A stretch of DNA of 64,000 bases from Asticcacaulis sp. AC466 (GCF_000495815.1 NZ_AWGE01000006.1:124001-188000), one strand, 5' to 3'; positions 11,428 to 20,045 are shown, counted from the first letter of the stretch. Translations and numbers: made by a program. The notes: generated by a model from the letters alone, not told the origin.

Positions 11428-12834
11428 ATGGCAGACCTGGATCGCAAACTGTTTCTCGGCGGGCGGCTAAAGCGGCTGCGTTATGATCTGTCCTTGACCC
11501 AGACCCAGATGGCCGCCGATCTGGGCGTGTCGGCCTCCTATCTCAACCATCTCGAACGCAATCAGCGGCCCGTGACGGCTCAGGTCCTGCTTAAGCTGGC
11601 CTCTACCTACGATCTGGACCTGCGCACCTTTACCGACGACAGCGAACCGGCGGGGGAGGCGGACCTGCTCGAGATCTTCGCCGATCCCCTGTTCAAGGAC
11701 CTTCATTTGCCGCGCCGGGAAATATCCGAACTGGTCGCCGTATCGCCCATGGCGGCCGAAGCGGTGACGCGGCTGTACCGCGCCTATGTCGAACGTCGGA
11801 AACGCGACGCCGTGGCCATTGCGCCGGAAGACGCCGATCAGTCGCCCTCCGACTGGGTGCGCGACCAGATTCAGACTCATCACAACTTCTTTCCCGAACT
11901 GGACGAACTGGGCGAACGCCTGTTTGCGGTGCTGGGCGGCGATCCGCATGGCTTGGCCGAGGCGGCGCAAAAGCGGTTGGCCGAGGTCTATCGCATCGAT
12001 ATCCGGTTGATGCCGGCCCAGGTGATGATGATGTACCAGCGCCGCTTCGATCCGCACCGTCGCCGCCTGATGATTTCCGAGACGCTTGGCGCCTCATCGC
12101 GCCGTTTCGCCATCCTCTATCAATTGGCGCTTAGCGAATATGGCTCTGAAGTCAACGCCTTGGCGGAGAAGGCGCGGGCGCCGGACCTGGCGACACAGCG
12201 TCTGTACAAGATCGCCCTACTCAATGCCCTCGCCGCCGCGACCTTGATGCCTTATTCCGCTTTTCTGGAAATGGCCGAGCAAAACGCCTATGATATCGAG
12301 TTGTTGCGGGCGCCGTTCGAGGTGTCGTGGGAACAGGCATCTCAACGCCTGACCACCCTGTCACGGCCGGGTGCGCGCGGTGTGCCGTTCTTTCTGATGC
12401 GGATCGACAGCGCCGGCAATGTGTCCAAGCGTTTCGCCGCCGGACATTTCCCGTTTTCGAGATATGGTGGCGCCTGCCCGCGCTGGAATATCCATCAGGC
12501 CTTTCAAACACCAGGCCGCGTAATCACCCAGGTTATAGAAACGCCGGATGGCCTGCGCTATTTCACTGTATCGCGCACGCTTGATCGCAACCTCAGCCCC
12601 TATGCCGATGGGGCCTATTCCCAGGCGGCCATCGGCCTGGGTTGCGAATTGAAATATGCCGACAAGCTGATCTATGCCCGCGGGCTTGACCTGGCTCAGC
12701 CCAATGCGGTCCAGACCGGGCCGATGTGCCGTCTGTGCGAGCGGCCGAACTGTCGCGAACGCGCTGCGCCGCCGGCGGTCAAGGCGTTGCAGATCGACGA
12801 ATGGATCAAGGGCGTGACCGCTTTTCCGTTTTGA
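11428..12834 (+). CDS. RamB/ScfR-type XRE regulator of short-chain acyl metabolism
   Basis: A 468-residue regulator. The N-terminal helix-turn-helix of about 55 residues (RLKRLRYDLSLTQTQMAADL then SASYLNHLERNQRP) is of Cro/XRE type. The middle holds the degenerate IrrE/M78-like fold seen in this family, though HxxxE metal binding is not obvious. The C-terminal domain ends with a Cys-rich motif (MCRLCERPNCRERAAPP) conserved in RamB, MccR and ScfR proteins. Known members sense short-chain acyl-CoAs and control isocitrate lyase, propionyl-CoA or methylcitrate genes. Its divergence from the aceA operon over repeated TTGNAAA sequences fits control of the glyoxylate shunt. Activator or repressor cannot be decided here. 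Confidence 0.9.
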   Translation: MADLDRKLFLGGRLKRLRYDLSLTQTQMAADLGVSASYLNHLERNQRPVTAQVLLKLASTYDLDLRTFTDDSEPAGEADLLEIFADPLFKDLHLPRREISELVAVSPMAAEAVTRLYRAYVERRKRDAVAIAPEDADQSPSDWVRDQIQTHHNFFPELDELGERLFAVLGGDPHGLAEAAQKRLAEVYRIDIRLMPAQVMMMYQRRFDPHRRRLMISETLGASSRRFAILYQLALSEYGSEVNALAEKARAPDLATQRLYKIALLNALAAATLMPYSAFLEMAEQNAYDIELLRAPFEVSWEQASQRLTTLSRPGARGVPFFLMRIDSAGNVSKRFAAGHFPFSRYGGACPRWNIHQAFQTPGRVITQVIETPDGLRYFTVSRTLDRNLSPYADGAYSQAAIGLGCELKYADKLIYARGLDLAQPNAVQTGPMCRLCERPNCRERAAPPAVKALQIDEWIKGVTAFPF

Positions 12835-12937
12835 CCTTAATACGAATAATACCAAGTGCGTGGCCTCTGAGCGATATAAAGTCTGCATTTACACCTGTGC
12901 CCGAAGCGCATAGGTTGGCGCTATTCTGGGAGACACT

Positions 12938-13933
12938 ATGTCGGGAGTTACGCTGAAGGACATTGCGCGCGAAGCGAACGTTTCGATCGCTTCGGCCTCC
13001 CGCGCCATAAACGGGCTGGACAATGTCACCGACGATGTGAAGGCGCGTGTCCTCGAAGCCGCCAAGCGTCTGCGTTATGTGCCGCACGGTGGCGCCCGTT
13101 CCCTGGTCATGTCGCGCACAAATACGGTCGGCGTTCTTCTGCCCGACATCTACGGCGAGTTTTTTGCCGAAATCATGCGCGGCGTCGATGTGGCGGCGCG
13201 GGCGCGTGATTTGCATGTGCTGGTGTCGGGCTCGCATGGCAATCCGGACGAAGCGGTGCGCGCGGTGCGGGCCATGGGTGGACGCGTCGATGGGCTGCTG
13301 GTCATGTCGCCGTTTGTCGAATCGCACGACTTGGCCGCCATCATCCCGCTCAACCTGCCGCTCGTGACCATTTCCAGCCGGATTGGCAAGGTGGGCCAGG
13401 GCTCGATCAGCGTCGATAATTTCGGTGGCGGCGTCACAGCGGCGCTGCACCTACTCGACCAGGGATGTCAGCGGATTGCGCATATTTCCGGGCCGAAGCA
13501 CAATTTCGAAGCCGAGGAACGCAAGCGTGGCTTCCTTTCGGCGACCGAGGGCCGCACGCCGCAACTGTTCGAAGGCGACTTCACCGAGGCATCGGGCTAT
13601 CGCGGCGCCAAGGCGTTCCTGGCGTCGGGCAACCGGCCGGACGGCATATTCGTGGCCAATGACATGATGGCGGTGGGGTGTCTTCTGGCCCTGCGCGAAG
13701 CCGGGCTGAACGTGCCGGAGGATATAGCCGTCGTCGGCTTCGACGACATTCCCATCGCGCGCTTTACCTCACCGCCCCTGACGACCTTACGAGTCGGCAT
13801 CTTCGATATCGGACGGCGAGGGCTGGAGCTGCTGGTGGCCGCGCTCGACGAAGGCGAAATGAAGCCGCACGAAGGCCTGATCGTCACGCCCGAACTGGTT
13901 ATCCGCGACAGCACGCGCCGCAAAATTACCTGA
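12938..13933 (+). CDS. LacI-family transcriptional regulator
   Basis: A 331-residue LacI/GalR regulator. The N-terminal helix-turn-helix (TLKDIAREANVSIASASRAI) and hinge helix (RLRYVPHGGARSL) lead into a periplasmic-binding-protein-like core (TNTVGVLLPDIYGEFF; GFDDIPIARFTSPPLTTL). The ATG has a GGGAG site nine bases upstream. Such proteins repress sugar-use genes and are released by a sugar ligand. No sugar gene adjoins it, so it probably acts elsewhere; a TGAACCGGTTCA palindrome at 50853 in front of the TonB-receptor cluster resembles the sites this family binds. The last 60 bp before the tRNA gene hold nothing recognisable. Confidence 0.92.
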   Translation: MSGVTLKDIAREANVSIASASRAINGLDNVTDDVKARVLEAAKRLRYVPHGGARSLVMSRTNTVGVLLPDIYGEFFAEIMRGVDVAARARDLHVLVSGSHGNPDEAVRAVRAMGGRVDGLLVMSPFVESHDLAAIIPLNLPLVTISSRIGKVGQGSISVDNFGGGVTAALHLLDQGCQRIAHISGPKHNFEAEERKRGFLSATEGRTPQLFEGDFTEASGYRGAKAFLASGNRPDGIFVANDMMAVGCLLALREAGLNVPEDIAVVGFDDIPIARFTSPPLTTLRVGIFDIGRRGLELLVAALDEGEMKPHEGLIVTPELVIRDSTRRKIT

Positions 13934-13993
13934 ACGCATTTTAGCAGTTGAGTACAACGCCGCTTTCGCTTAGGTAGGCTTCTCAGGCCACAG

Positions 13994-14070
13994 GCACCCA
14001 TAGCTCAGCTGGATAGAGCGTTGCCCTCCGAAGGCAAAGGTCAGAGGTTCGAATCCTCTTGGGTGCGCCA
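13994..14070 (+). tRNA. tRNA-Arg (anticodon CCG)
   Basis: A 77-base cloverleaf. The acceptor stem GCACCCA/TGGGTGC is perfect, the D-stem GCTC/GAGC and the anticodon stem TTGCC/GGCAA enclose CTCCGAA, giving anticodon CCG at 14028-14030. The T-arm is AGAGG TTCGAAT CCTCT. The discriminator G and a genomically encoded CCA end the gene. It reads CGG arginine codons. Accessory-looking genes follow it directly. Confidence 0.97.
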
Positions 14071-14290
14071 TAATCCGCCGGTTCCACGCTATTATACGCG
14101 ATTGCCACCTGTTATGTGTGGGACTGGATATGCAGTGCCAAACTTCCACGCTCCACATTTAAAAACGGCGGCATTCGGCGGAGAAAAGTTCGTATTCTCT
14201 GGATGGTAAAGATGGCCGACGAACAGCCAGCACCGGCGGGGAGGCCGATGCTGGCTGTGATCGTCCTTTGATGATCAGGACGCTTTGCGC
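14071..14290. other. Intergenic region downstream of tRNA-Arg
   Basis: About 220 bp without a convincing gene. It contains a 9-bp stem (CAGCCAGCA at 14224-14232 with TGCTGGCTG at 14249-14257) near the end of the SDR gene. No T-tract follows on either strand. I see no repeat of the tRNA 3' end here that would mark an attachment site. Confidence 0.4.
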
Positions 14291-15040
14291 TTATCGGTGA
14301 CGGGCCTCATAGAGTGCGACCGCGTCGGCACCGCCCGGAAACTGAAGGCGACCTGTTGTGTCGTGGGCTGCATCCCAAATGGCCGCGGCGACATCCGTTT
14401 CCTTTGTTGTCATGGCGGGATGCGCAAACTCCGCGAAGATCGGCCCCGCGAAGCCGGCATAGGCAGGCGGGATCAGGTCTTCGATCCGCACGTCCGTATT
14501 CTGCGCAAAGCGCGTCGTCGGGGCATAGCCGGGCTCGACCAGTTTGGCGCGGACATTGAAATAGCCAAGTTCATGGGCGAGCGAGCCTGTGAAGCCCTCG
14601 ATCGCCTGCTTGCTGGCGGTGTAGGCGGCGGCCAGTGGCATGGCGGTCAGTGTCACGCTTGAGGTCACGTTGACTATCACGCCGGAGCGGCGTTCGCGCA
14701 TCTGCGGAATGACGGCCTGGCACATGGCCATGACGCCGAACGTGTTGGTGGCGAAGACCTTGCGGACATGCGCCATCGGCGTCGCCTCGAATGCGCCGAC
14801 AACACCGATGCCGGCATTGTTGACCAGCACATCTATGGGGCCGGCGGCGGCGACGGCGGCGGCGATGCTCTCGTCGCTTGTGACATCAAGCGGCAGAATG
14901 CGCAGCCGGGGCGAGGCCGGGAAAAGGCTGGCGTCGGGGCGGCGCATCGTTGCTATGACATTCCACCCCTTGCCGAGGAAGTGGCGCGCCGTCTCCAGGC
15001 CGTAGCCAGAGGATGTGCCGGTGATCAGGATCGTTTGCAT
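14291..15040 (-). CDS. Short-chain dehydrogenase/reductase
   Basis: A 249-residue classical SDR, a soluble NAD(P)(H)-dependent oxidoreductase. The cofactor motif TGTSSGYG is at residues about 7-14, NNAG at about 80-83, and the catalytic Ser and YxxxK appear in NVTSSVTL and AAYTASK. The arginines in MRRPDA after the second strand suggest NADP preference. The longer frame to 15187 lacks family character; the ATG at 15040 has a GGAGG site seven bases upstream. It lies just downstream of the AraC-type regulator gene on the same strand, and both promoters share an identical 15-base motif, so the regulator probably controls it. The substrate is unknown. Confidence 0.92.
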   Translation of the reverse strand: MQTILITGTSSGYGLETARHFLGKGWNVIATMRRPDASLFPASPRLRILPLDVTSDESIAAAVAAAGPIDVLVNNAGIGVVGAFEATPMAHVRKVFATNTFGVMAMCQAVIPQMRERRSGVIVNVTSSVTLTAMPLAAAYTASKQAIEGFTGSLAHELGYFNVRAKLVEPGYAPTTRFAQNTDVRIEDLIPPAYAGFAGPIFAEFAHPAMTTKETDVAAAIWDAAHDTTGRLQFPGGADAVALYEARHR

Positions 15041-15089
15041 GGGAACCTCCATTCGTTTCAGATGGTTCCTTGATAGTCCGGATCGACTA

Positions 15090-15118
15090 GACGATCTATA
15101 ATTAGAAATCCAATTATA
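15090..15118. promoter_or_regulatory. Candidate AraC-regulator operator before the SDR gene
   Basis: GACGATCTATAATTA at 15090-15104 occurs again, as its exact reverse complement, at 16109-16123 before the AraC gene. Overlapping it is an inverted repeat, TATAATT at 15097-15103 and AATTATA at 15112-15118. It stands 50-80 bp before the SDR start codon, where promoter elements are expected. Confidence 0.6.
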
Positions 15119-15164
15119 TTGCTCAATCGTCCAGATTATAATGAAGCGCCTCCGCGCCTCGATT

Positions 15165-16079
15165 TCAGGCGTGCCCGGCGCTGCCATTCATCCTGGCGAA
15201 CTGCCCCGGCGGACATCCAAGCCGCTTGCGGAACGCCGTGCTGAAGGCGCTGGCCGAGTCGTAGCCGATGTCGTCGGCAATCCGGTCGAGCGTCTTTGCC
15301 CCGCGCAGCAAGGCATCTTTGGCCAGCGCCATCCGCCAGCGGACGAGATATTCGATCGGACCGCAGCCGAGCACCGCGCCAAATCGCGCAGCAAAGGCGG
15401 AACGCGATTGGCCGGCGATTCGGGCAAGGCCTGCGACTGTCCAGTCTGCGCGCACATCGGCATGCATCGCCGCAAGCACCCGTGCAAGCGCCGGATCGCG
15501 CATACCATGCAGCAGACCAGCGCGGTCTTCGCCCATGGTAGTTCCCTGCGAGCGAAGCGCTTCGATGAGAAGAACTTCGAGCATGCGCTGAAGGATCATA
15601 TCCTTGCCCGGCTCGTCGCCACGGCACTCATCTGCAATGAGGTCGATCAGCCGGCCGAGCCGCGCCGATCGCCCTTCGGACGGCGGAACATGGATCATGC
15701 GCGGCAATAGGGCGAGCAGCAGCGGCGCATTCGCCGCCTCGATACGAAACGTGCCGCCAAGTGCCATGAAGTCCGCTTCATCCTCCTGCTCGCCATGGCG
15801 CACGGGCACATTCATCGGGTCTGTCGGCCTCCCGACCAGGCCGGGATGGCTGCTCAAGGTAAAGGCGGGGGTCGAGGGCAGCAGAAGAAATGCTCCCGTT
15901 TCCAGCTTCAAGAGCGCCTCGCCTTCAAATGCAATCCAGCATTCGCCCTTAAGAATGATCGTAAAGCCGGGGGCTTCATTCGCGGCATAGTGTACGGCCC
16001 AGGTGCCCCGGCCAGAAATGGGCTTCGAGATGGCCGTGTTCGGCCGAAGCAGGGCGATCACATCGCTGAGCGGGTCCAC
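15165..16079 (-). CDS. AraC-family transcriptional regulator
   Basis: A 304-residue regulator with an N-terminal cupin-type sensing domain (AraC_binding, about residues 10-185: GFTIILKGECWIAFEGEAL is the typical beta-barrel) and a C-terminal double helix-turn-helix (about 205-300: VAGLARIAGQSRSAFAARFG and DRIADDIGYDSASAFSTAF). The start is a GTG giving the family-typical MDPLSDVIALLRP; the ribosome site is weak. This branch usually activates a neighbouring oxidoreductase in response to an aromatic or small organic ligand. The gene lies 124 bp upstream of the SDR gene on the same strand, and its own promoter carries the shared 15-base motif, suggesting autoregulation. Confidence 0.93.
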   Translation of the reverse strand: MDPLSDVIALLRPNTAISKPISGRGTWAVHYAANEAPGFTIILKGECWIAFEGEALLKLETGAFLLLPSTPAFTLSSHPGLVGRPTDPMNVPVRHGEQEDEADFMALGGTFRIEAANAPLLLALLPRMIHVPPSEGRSARLGRLIDLIADECRGDEPGKDMILQRMLEVLLIEALRSQGTTMGEDRAGLLHGMRDPALARVLAAMHADVRADWTVAGLARIAGQSRSAFAARFGAVLGCGPIEYLVRWRMALAKDALLRGAKTLDRIADDIGYDSASAFSTAFRKRLGCPPGQFARMNGSAGHA

Positions 16080-16108
16080 GTGGATGATCCATATAATATC
16101 GAGACAAT

Positions 16109-16123
16109 TAATTATAGATCGTC
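16109..16123. promoter_or_regulatory. Second copy of the 15-base AraC/SDR motif
   Basis: TAATTATAGATCGTC here is the exact reverse complement of 15090-15104. It lies 30-45 bp upstream of the AraC-type GTG start in an AT-rich stretch, suiting autoregulation by that protein. Confidence 0.6.
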
Positions 16124-16159
16124 CGAAAGGGCAAGTCCAGTGCCCGACGGCGGACCTGG

Positions 16160-16915
16160 CTACAGCTTGCGATAGGCAAACATGCTCGTCTCATAAGGGA
16201 AGGAAATGTCACCGCCCTTGGAGAGTTCAGGGGTGTGCGCGATCAGCGCCCTTACCTGCTTTTCGACTTCCGCCTGTTTCTGCTGAGGCAAGGCCGCGAT
16301 GAAGCTGACGGATAATGTCCGTTTGACAATGACCTGGTCTGCCGTACCAACATGTGCGTTGCGGGCATGGCGCTCATCGATGAACTCAAATCCAGGTGCG
16401 GGAAAGACACGGCGCCATTCTCCCGTCACATAGCGGGGCGTATTTCCCTCCCACTCGTCCGTGATGGCGGACAGTTCAGCGACCCATGGCACGGTCTCGT
16501 CCCGCCCATTCCAAATGAGCCCCAGCACGCCGCCCGGCACGAGAACCCGCCTGATCTCCCGCAGGGCGGCGACGTTTGCGAACCAGTGAAAGGCCTGCGC
16601 GCAGACGACGGCATCAACGGATGCGTCTGGCAAGGGGATAGCTTCCGCCGATCCGGCCAGCGCCTCGACCTCCGGAAAGTCGGCCGTCAGTTGCGCGCGC
16701 ATGGCATCGATAGGCTCAACGGCCATGAGCGTTGCCCCGCATTGCCTGAGCAAGGGCATGAACTTTCCGGTACCGGCACCCAGTTCCAGGACTTTTCGGC
16801 CGGGCCCGACACCCACGATGTCGCGCAACCAGTCCAGTGCCTCGGGCGGATAGCCAGGCCGCCCGCCGACATAGGCCGCAGCACCGGTCTTGTAGCCTTC
16901 AGATGATGTATGCAT
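16160..16915 (-). CDS. Class I SAM-dependent methyltransferase
   Basis: A 251-residue soluble methyltransferase of the UbiE/Methyltransf_11 type. Motif I (KVLELGAGTGKF) at about residues 41-52 binds S-adenosylmethionine, followed by the acidic AVEPIDAM, the SAEAIPLPDASVDAVVCAQAFHWF region and the post-motif VLVPGGVLGLIWNG. The C-terminal third is the substrate-binding cap, which is not conserved enough to name a substrate. The gene lies upstream of the AraC gene on the same strand, but about 80 bp separate them and the AraC gene has its own motif-bearing promoter. It may be a separate transcript. Confidence 0.9.
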   Translation of the reverse strand: MHTSSEGYKTGAAAYVGGRPGYPPEALDWLRDIVGVGPGRKVLELGAGTGKFMPLLRQCGATLMAVEPIDAMRAQLTADFPEVEALAGSAEAIPLPDASVDAVVCAQAFHWFANVAALREIRRVLVPGGVLGLIWNGRDETVPWVAELSAITDEWEGNTPRYVTGEWRRVFPAPGFEFIDERHARNAHVGTADQVIVKRTLSVSFIAALPQQKQAEVEKQVRALIAHTPELSKGGDISFPYETSMFAYRKL

Positions 16916-16982
16916 TGCAATGGACCTTGCTTGATGGAATTTTGCCTGATCGTCGAGGTGGGCGCATTTAGGCGGGCTTAGA

Positions 16983-17090
16983 GGGCTATGACGTAGACAT
17001 AATTGTTATCATCACCGGGCGTGGTGCGCCAAATTTCTCAAATTCCCCTTTGGCGAACTTGTTATCGCCGATAGCTCGATATTCCAACCT
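16983..17090. repeat. Imperfect direct repeat, copy A
   Basis: About 108 bp between the methyltransferase and MBL genes that resembles 20046-20152 in the same orientation. By eye the first 58 bases agree at about 70 percent; shared blocks include CGTAGAC, GCGCCA, GCGAACT and CGCCGAT. Reading the minus strand in the same frame, both copies end in a similar short peptide (EIWRTTPGDDNNYVYVIAL here) followed by a stop, and both have a stop just before it. This looks like two old copies of a gene end. Confidence 0.5.
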
Positions 17091-17189
17091 GCGATTTGAA
17101 CTGGGATAATTTTCGTGCTGAAAATTCTGGTGGCCGCCTTCCCACGCGCCGAGAAGCCAAGACGCGGAGGTGAGGCGGCTGACCCACTT

Positions 17190-18032
17190 TCATTTTTCGT
17201 AAGAGACTGCATAGGTCCTGTTTGCTGTTCGCTCGATCCGCGCGAATCCGGGTTCGCCGAGGTGCATGCCCGCGATTAGCAGTTGCTCGGCGGCCACGCA
17301 GTCGAGAAGCCTCGATCGTGTCGCGGCGGAGAGCGATGCATCTTGATCGAACGCAATCGACACCTCCGGGCGCGGAACCTGAATATGCGGGAAATGAACG
17401 ATGTCGCCCCAGACCAGCAGGCTCTTGTTACCCGAATCGAGCCGATAGCCGGTGTGTCCAGCTGTATGTCCCGGCAGCGGCATCGCCGTGACGCCGGGCA
17501 GCACCTCGCCACCCTCAAAAGTGCGCAGTCTATCGCGATAGCCATCGAACGCCTGACGCGCCACGAGGAAGTTGCCACGGGCGCGCTCGGGTGCGCGGTT
17601 CAGATTGCCGTCATCTCGCCAAAACGCGACTTCCCGATGGTGGGCAATCAGTTCGGCGTTCGGGAAGACTGCTTCTCCCGAGGCGTCCATTAGCCCTCCG
17701 ACATGATCGGGATGGGCGTGCGTCAACAGAATCGTATCGATTTCGGATGGCTGGATGCCCGCGAGCAGCAGATTGGCTTTTAATTGACCGCCCCATTGCT
17801 TGAAACCGCCTGCTCCTGCATCGATCAAGACGATGCGACCGCCCGCACGGACAAGGTAGCAGTTGATATGGATCGAGGTAGGGTCCGTTATCCCCGCATT
17901 TTCCTGCATACGGGAGGCATTGGCCGGGTCGATATTCGCCAGAAAATCGAAACTGGCGTTGAGATAGCCATCGCTGACGGCGGTGATGGTTAAATCACCG
18001 ATCTGTTGGTTGGGTAATGCGAAACTAGACAT
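17190..18032 (-). CDS. MBL-fold metallo-hydrolase
   Basis: A 280-residue metallo-beta-lactamase-fold hydrolase. The zinc motif THAHPDHVGG is at about residues 104-113, with further ligands in PLPGHTAGHTGY and WGDIVHF. Family members hydrolyse lactones, thioesters or esters; quorum-quenching lactonases are one branch. There is no signal peptide, so it is cytoplasmic. AGGAGA precedes the ATG. It is the last of three genes on this strand (EthD-like, tautomerase, MBL) and the trio is divergent from a LysR-type regulator, which suggests a small inducible catabolic or detoxifying operon for a carbonyl or lactone compound. The substrate is not known. Confidence 0.9.
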   Translation of the reverse strand: MSSFALPNQQIGDLTITAVSDGYLNASFDFLANIDPANASRMQENAGITDPTSIHINCYLVRAGGRIVLIDAGAGGFKQWGGQLKANLLLAGIQPSEIDTILLTHAHPDHVGGLMDASGEAVFPNAELIAHHREVAFWRDDGNLNRAPERARGNFLVARQAFDGYRDRLRTFEGGEVLPGVTAMPLPGHTAGHTGYRLDSGNKSLLVWGDIVHFPHIQVPRPEVSIAFDQDASLSAATRSRLLDCVAAEQLLIAGMHLGEPGFARIERTANRTYAVSYEK

Positions 18033-18053
18033 TGGTTTTCTCCTGGCGTCCCC

Positions 18054-18380
18054 TCAATTTCGCGCATGAACGCTTGACGCCTCATAGCCAAAGCAACGAA
18101 TGCGCACGGTGAGACCGGTATTGCGCCTTATGGCGTCGTCCAGTTCCTTCATGAACTGCGCCATGACTGGCGGTGTCCGAAATGGTTCAAGGCGATATTG
18201 AATTTCTGCAAAAGCGGGGTGGCCCCGGCCATGCCGGACAGCGACATAGACAATATGCACATTCGCCAATGCGGCCCGGAGTATGCCGGTGCAAACGTCT
18301 GTGCATTGCTCCGTGAGGTCTGTGAGTGCTTCGTCCGGCGGCATTCTGTCTGCGGGAATATAGATCGTGACATTCGGCAT
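18054..18380 (-). CDS. Tautomerase-like protein (4-oxalocrotonate tautomerase fold)
   Basis: A 108-residue protein that begins Met-Pro and continues VTIYIPADRMPPDEALTDL. In this superfamily the initiator Met is removed and Pro1 becomes the catalytic base that shifts keto-enol tautomers. The beta-alpha-beta pattern is repeated in looser form later in the protein. Length is above the 62-residue 4-OT and near the CHMI/MIF classes. It lies between the EthD-like and MBL genes with gaps of 5 and 21 bases, so the three are one operon. The assignment rests on the N-terminal Pro and fold pattern rather than on strong similarity. Confidence 0.7.
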   Translation of the reverse strand: MPNVTIYIPADRMPPDEALTDLTEQCTDVCTGILRAALANVHIVYVAVRHGRGHPAFAEIQYRLEPFRTPPVMAQFMKELDDAIRRNTGLTVRIRCFGYEASSVHARN

Positions 18381-18385
18381 GGGTG

Positions 18386-18931
18386 TTACCGCGCCTTCCT
18401 GACAGCGGCGTTACCATCATTCGTCAACTGCGCCGTCATCGGTGCATAGATATGGATGCCTTCCGGTAGATGCTCGATGTCAGGCAGATTGCCGCGCTCC
18501 ACCTTGGCAAGCCAGCGATGTTCCGGGAACGTCTCCATAGCGACCGCCTGCATCGCATATGGGGTGAGGCCCAGCCGGATCAGAAATTCGGGGCCTGTGA
18601 CGCTCGACGCTAGATATTCGCCCTCACCAATGGCCTGCGCTCGCTCAATGCCGCCATAGAGGTTCCGGTGCCAGTCGGTGATGTGCTGTTGCCAGCGTGC
18701 AAAATTGCCGCCGCCCTTTTGACTATATTCCTCACCTGTAAGGATATTGAGGCCATCAATCGAATGGAGAGCAAGATAAACGGGGCAACCGCGGCTCAAA
18801 GCCTTGAAACGCTGCGAAGTGTGAAAGCCGCTCACCGAAATCAGGGCTGGCAGTTTGTCCAAACTGTAAAAGTCGTTCCATTCCGCTTCACTGGCCGGAT
18901 CGGCAAAGCTGCATTCTACTGTATAGATCAT
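18386..18931 (-). CDS. EthD-like (dimeric alpha/beta barrel) protein, uncertain
   Basis: About 181 residues from the ATG at 18931, which has a GAAGGTGG site; the extra 32 upstream codons look random. The N-terminus MIYTVECSFADPASEAEWNDFY followed by LPALISVSGFHTSQRF matches the ferredoxin-like pattern of EthD/NIPSNAP-type proteins, and a second such unit seems to follow. These proteins are often found with catabolic enzymes. No catalytic residue can be named. It is the first gene of the trio transcribed away from the LysR gene. Confidence 0.7.
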   Translation of the reverse strand: MIYTVECSFADPASEAEWNDFYSLDKLPALISVSGFHTSQRFKALSRGCPVYLALHSIDGLNILTGEEYSQKGGGNFARWQQHITDWHRNLYGGIERAQAIGEGEYLASSVTGPEFLIRLGLTPYAMQAVAMETFPEHRWLAKVERGNLPDIEHLPEGIHIYAPMTAQLTNDGNAAVRKAR

Positions 18932-19011
18932 CGCACCACCTTCGACCGAAAGAGTGGATCTTCCGGCCTTGTCTATCGTTGATATTTTCTCATGATAGAC
19001 TGGCGACCACC

Positions 19012-19025
19012 GTCCATATATGGAC
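19012..19025. promoter_or_regulatory. Perfect palindrome between LysR gene and its divergent operon
   Basis: GTCCATATATGGAC is a perfect 14-base palindrome between the divergent EthD-like and LysR genes, 48 bp before the LysR start. Symmetric sites here are commonly LysR-protein operators (T-N11-A type); other factors are possible. Confidence 0.5.
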
Positions 19026-19072
19026 AATGGATCATGCTTCAGTGAGCTAATATCAAGGTAGAGGCGAATGCG

Positions 19073-20002
19073 ATGCCGAGCTACCTGTCAGGAACCGCTA
19101 TGCGCCGCAAGATTCCCAGTAATTCCGCACTCATGGCGTTCGAGGCGGCCGCTCGTCATTGCAGCTTCGCGCGCGCGGCCGACGAACTTGCTCTGACCGA
19201 AGGGGCGATCAGCCGCCAGATTGGCCGCCTTGAAACGTTTCTCGGCGTCACGCTGTTTCTGCGGGTCGGCAATCGTGTTCGGCTTTTGCCGAATGGCGAA
19301 CGTTATGCGCTTCAGGTTCGCGAAACACTGGACCGGCTGGAACGAGACAGCCAATATCTGATGGGGCAGCCCAGCGGAGGCGCGAGCCTCGACATCGCCA
19401 CCATCCCGACCTTTGCCACGCGCTGGCTTATTCCCCGGCTGGCGCGGTTTCGTGAAATGCACCCTAACATCACCGTGCACCTTGCCGAACGTATGGAGCC
19501 TTTTGTGCTTGCCGGAAGCGGTTTCGATGCTGCGATCCATTTCGATCATCCCGCTTGGACGGGAATGAGAACCCACCGCCTATTGCGTGAGAAGTTGGTA
19601 CCTGTTTGCCATCCGGCGCTTCTTTATGGAGGTGAAGGAGCCGTTTCCCTGGATGAACTGCCGCGCCTTCATCGACGTCAGAACCCGGACGCCTGGCAAC
19701 GCTATGCACAGGAAACCGGGATCGCGCTCACGAATCCCGCAGTTGGCGCCCGTTATGATCTTCACTCCATGCAAATCGAAGCCGCGCTGGCCGGTCTCGG
19801 CGCCGCGCTCGTGCCGCGCCTCTATATAGAGACCGAATTGGCAGAAGGCCGCCTGGTTGCTCCTTGGCCTGACAGTGAGTCGATCTCCAAGACCTTCTGC
19901 CTCGTCCTTCCGGAGCCTATCCGATTGAGCGAAGGGCCTATCCAGATGTTCGCGAACTGGCTGATCGAGGAAGCGCGCCGTCATAGTCCAAGCCTCGATT
20001 GA
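19073..20002 (+). CDS. LysR-family regulator, GcvA-like
   Basis: A 309-residue LysR-type regulator. The winged helix-turn-helix is in residues about 12-72 (SALMAFEAAARHCSFARAAD then ALTEGAISRQIGRLE), with SRQI in place of the common SRQ pattern, as in the GcvA branch. The C-terminal two-domain effector fold starts near LDIATIPTFATRWLIPRL. AGAGGCGAATGCG precedes the start; M10 (19100) is an alternative. Its divergence from the EthD/tautomerase/MBL operon over a palindrome suggests it controls that operon. Confidence 0.93.
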   Translation: MPSYLSGTAMRRKIPSNSALMAFEAAARHCSFARAADELALTEGAISRQIGRLETFLGVTLFLRVGNRVRLLPNGERYALQVRETLDRLERDSQYLMGQPSGGASLDIATIPTFATRWLIPRLARFREMHPNITVHLAERMEPFVLAGSGFDAAIHFDHPAWTGMRTHRLLREKLVPVCHPALLYGGEGAVSLDELPRLHRRQNPDAWQRYAQETGIALTNPAVGARYDLHSMQIEAALAGLGAALVPRLYIETELAEGRLVAPWPDSESISKTFCLVLPEPIRLSEGPIQMFANWLIEEARRHSPSLD

Positions 20003-20045
20003 CACGGGGCAGCCGAATACTCCTGAGATTCGAACCGTCTTAATG

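Noticed and set aside
14021-14209. 62-codon plus-strand frame starting inside the tRNA gene
   Set aside because: It overlaps the tRNA and has no ribosome site or protein character.
14224-14257. 9-bp stem-loop near the end of the SDR gene
   Set aside because: No T-tract on either strand, so I do not call it a terminator.
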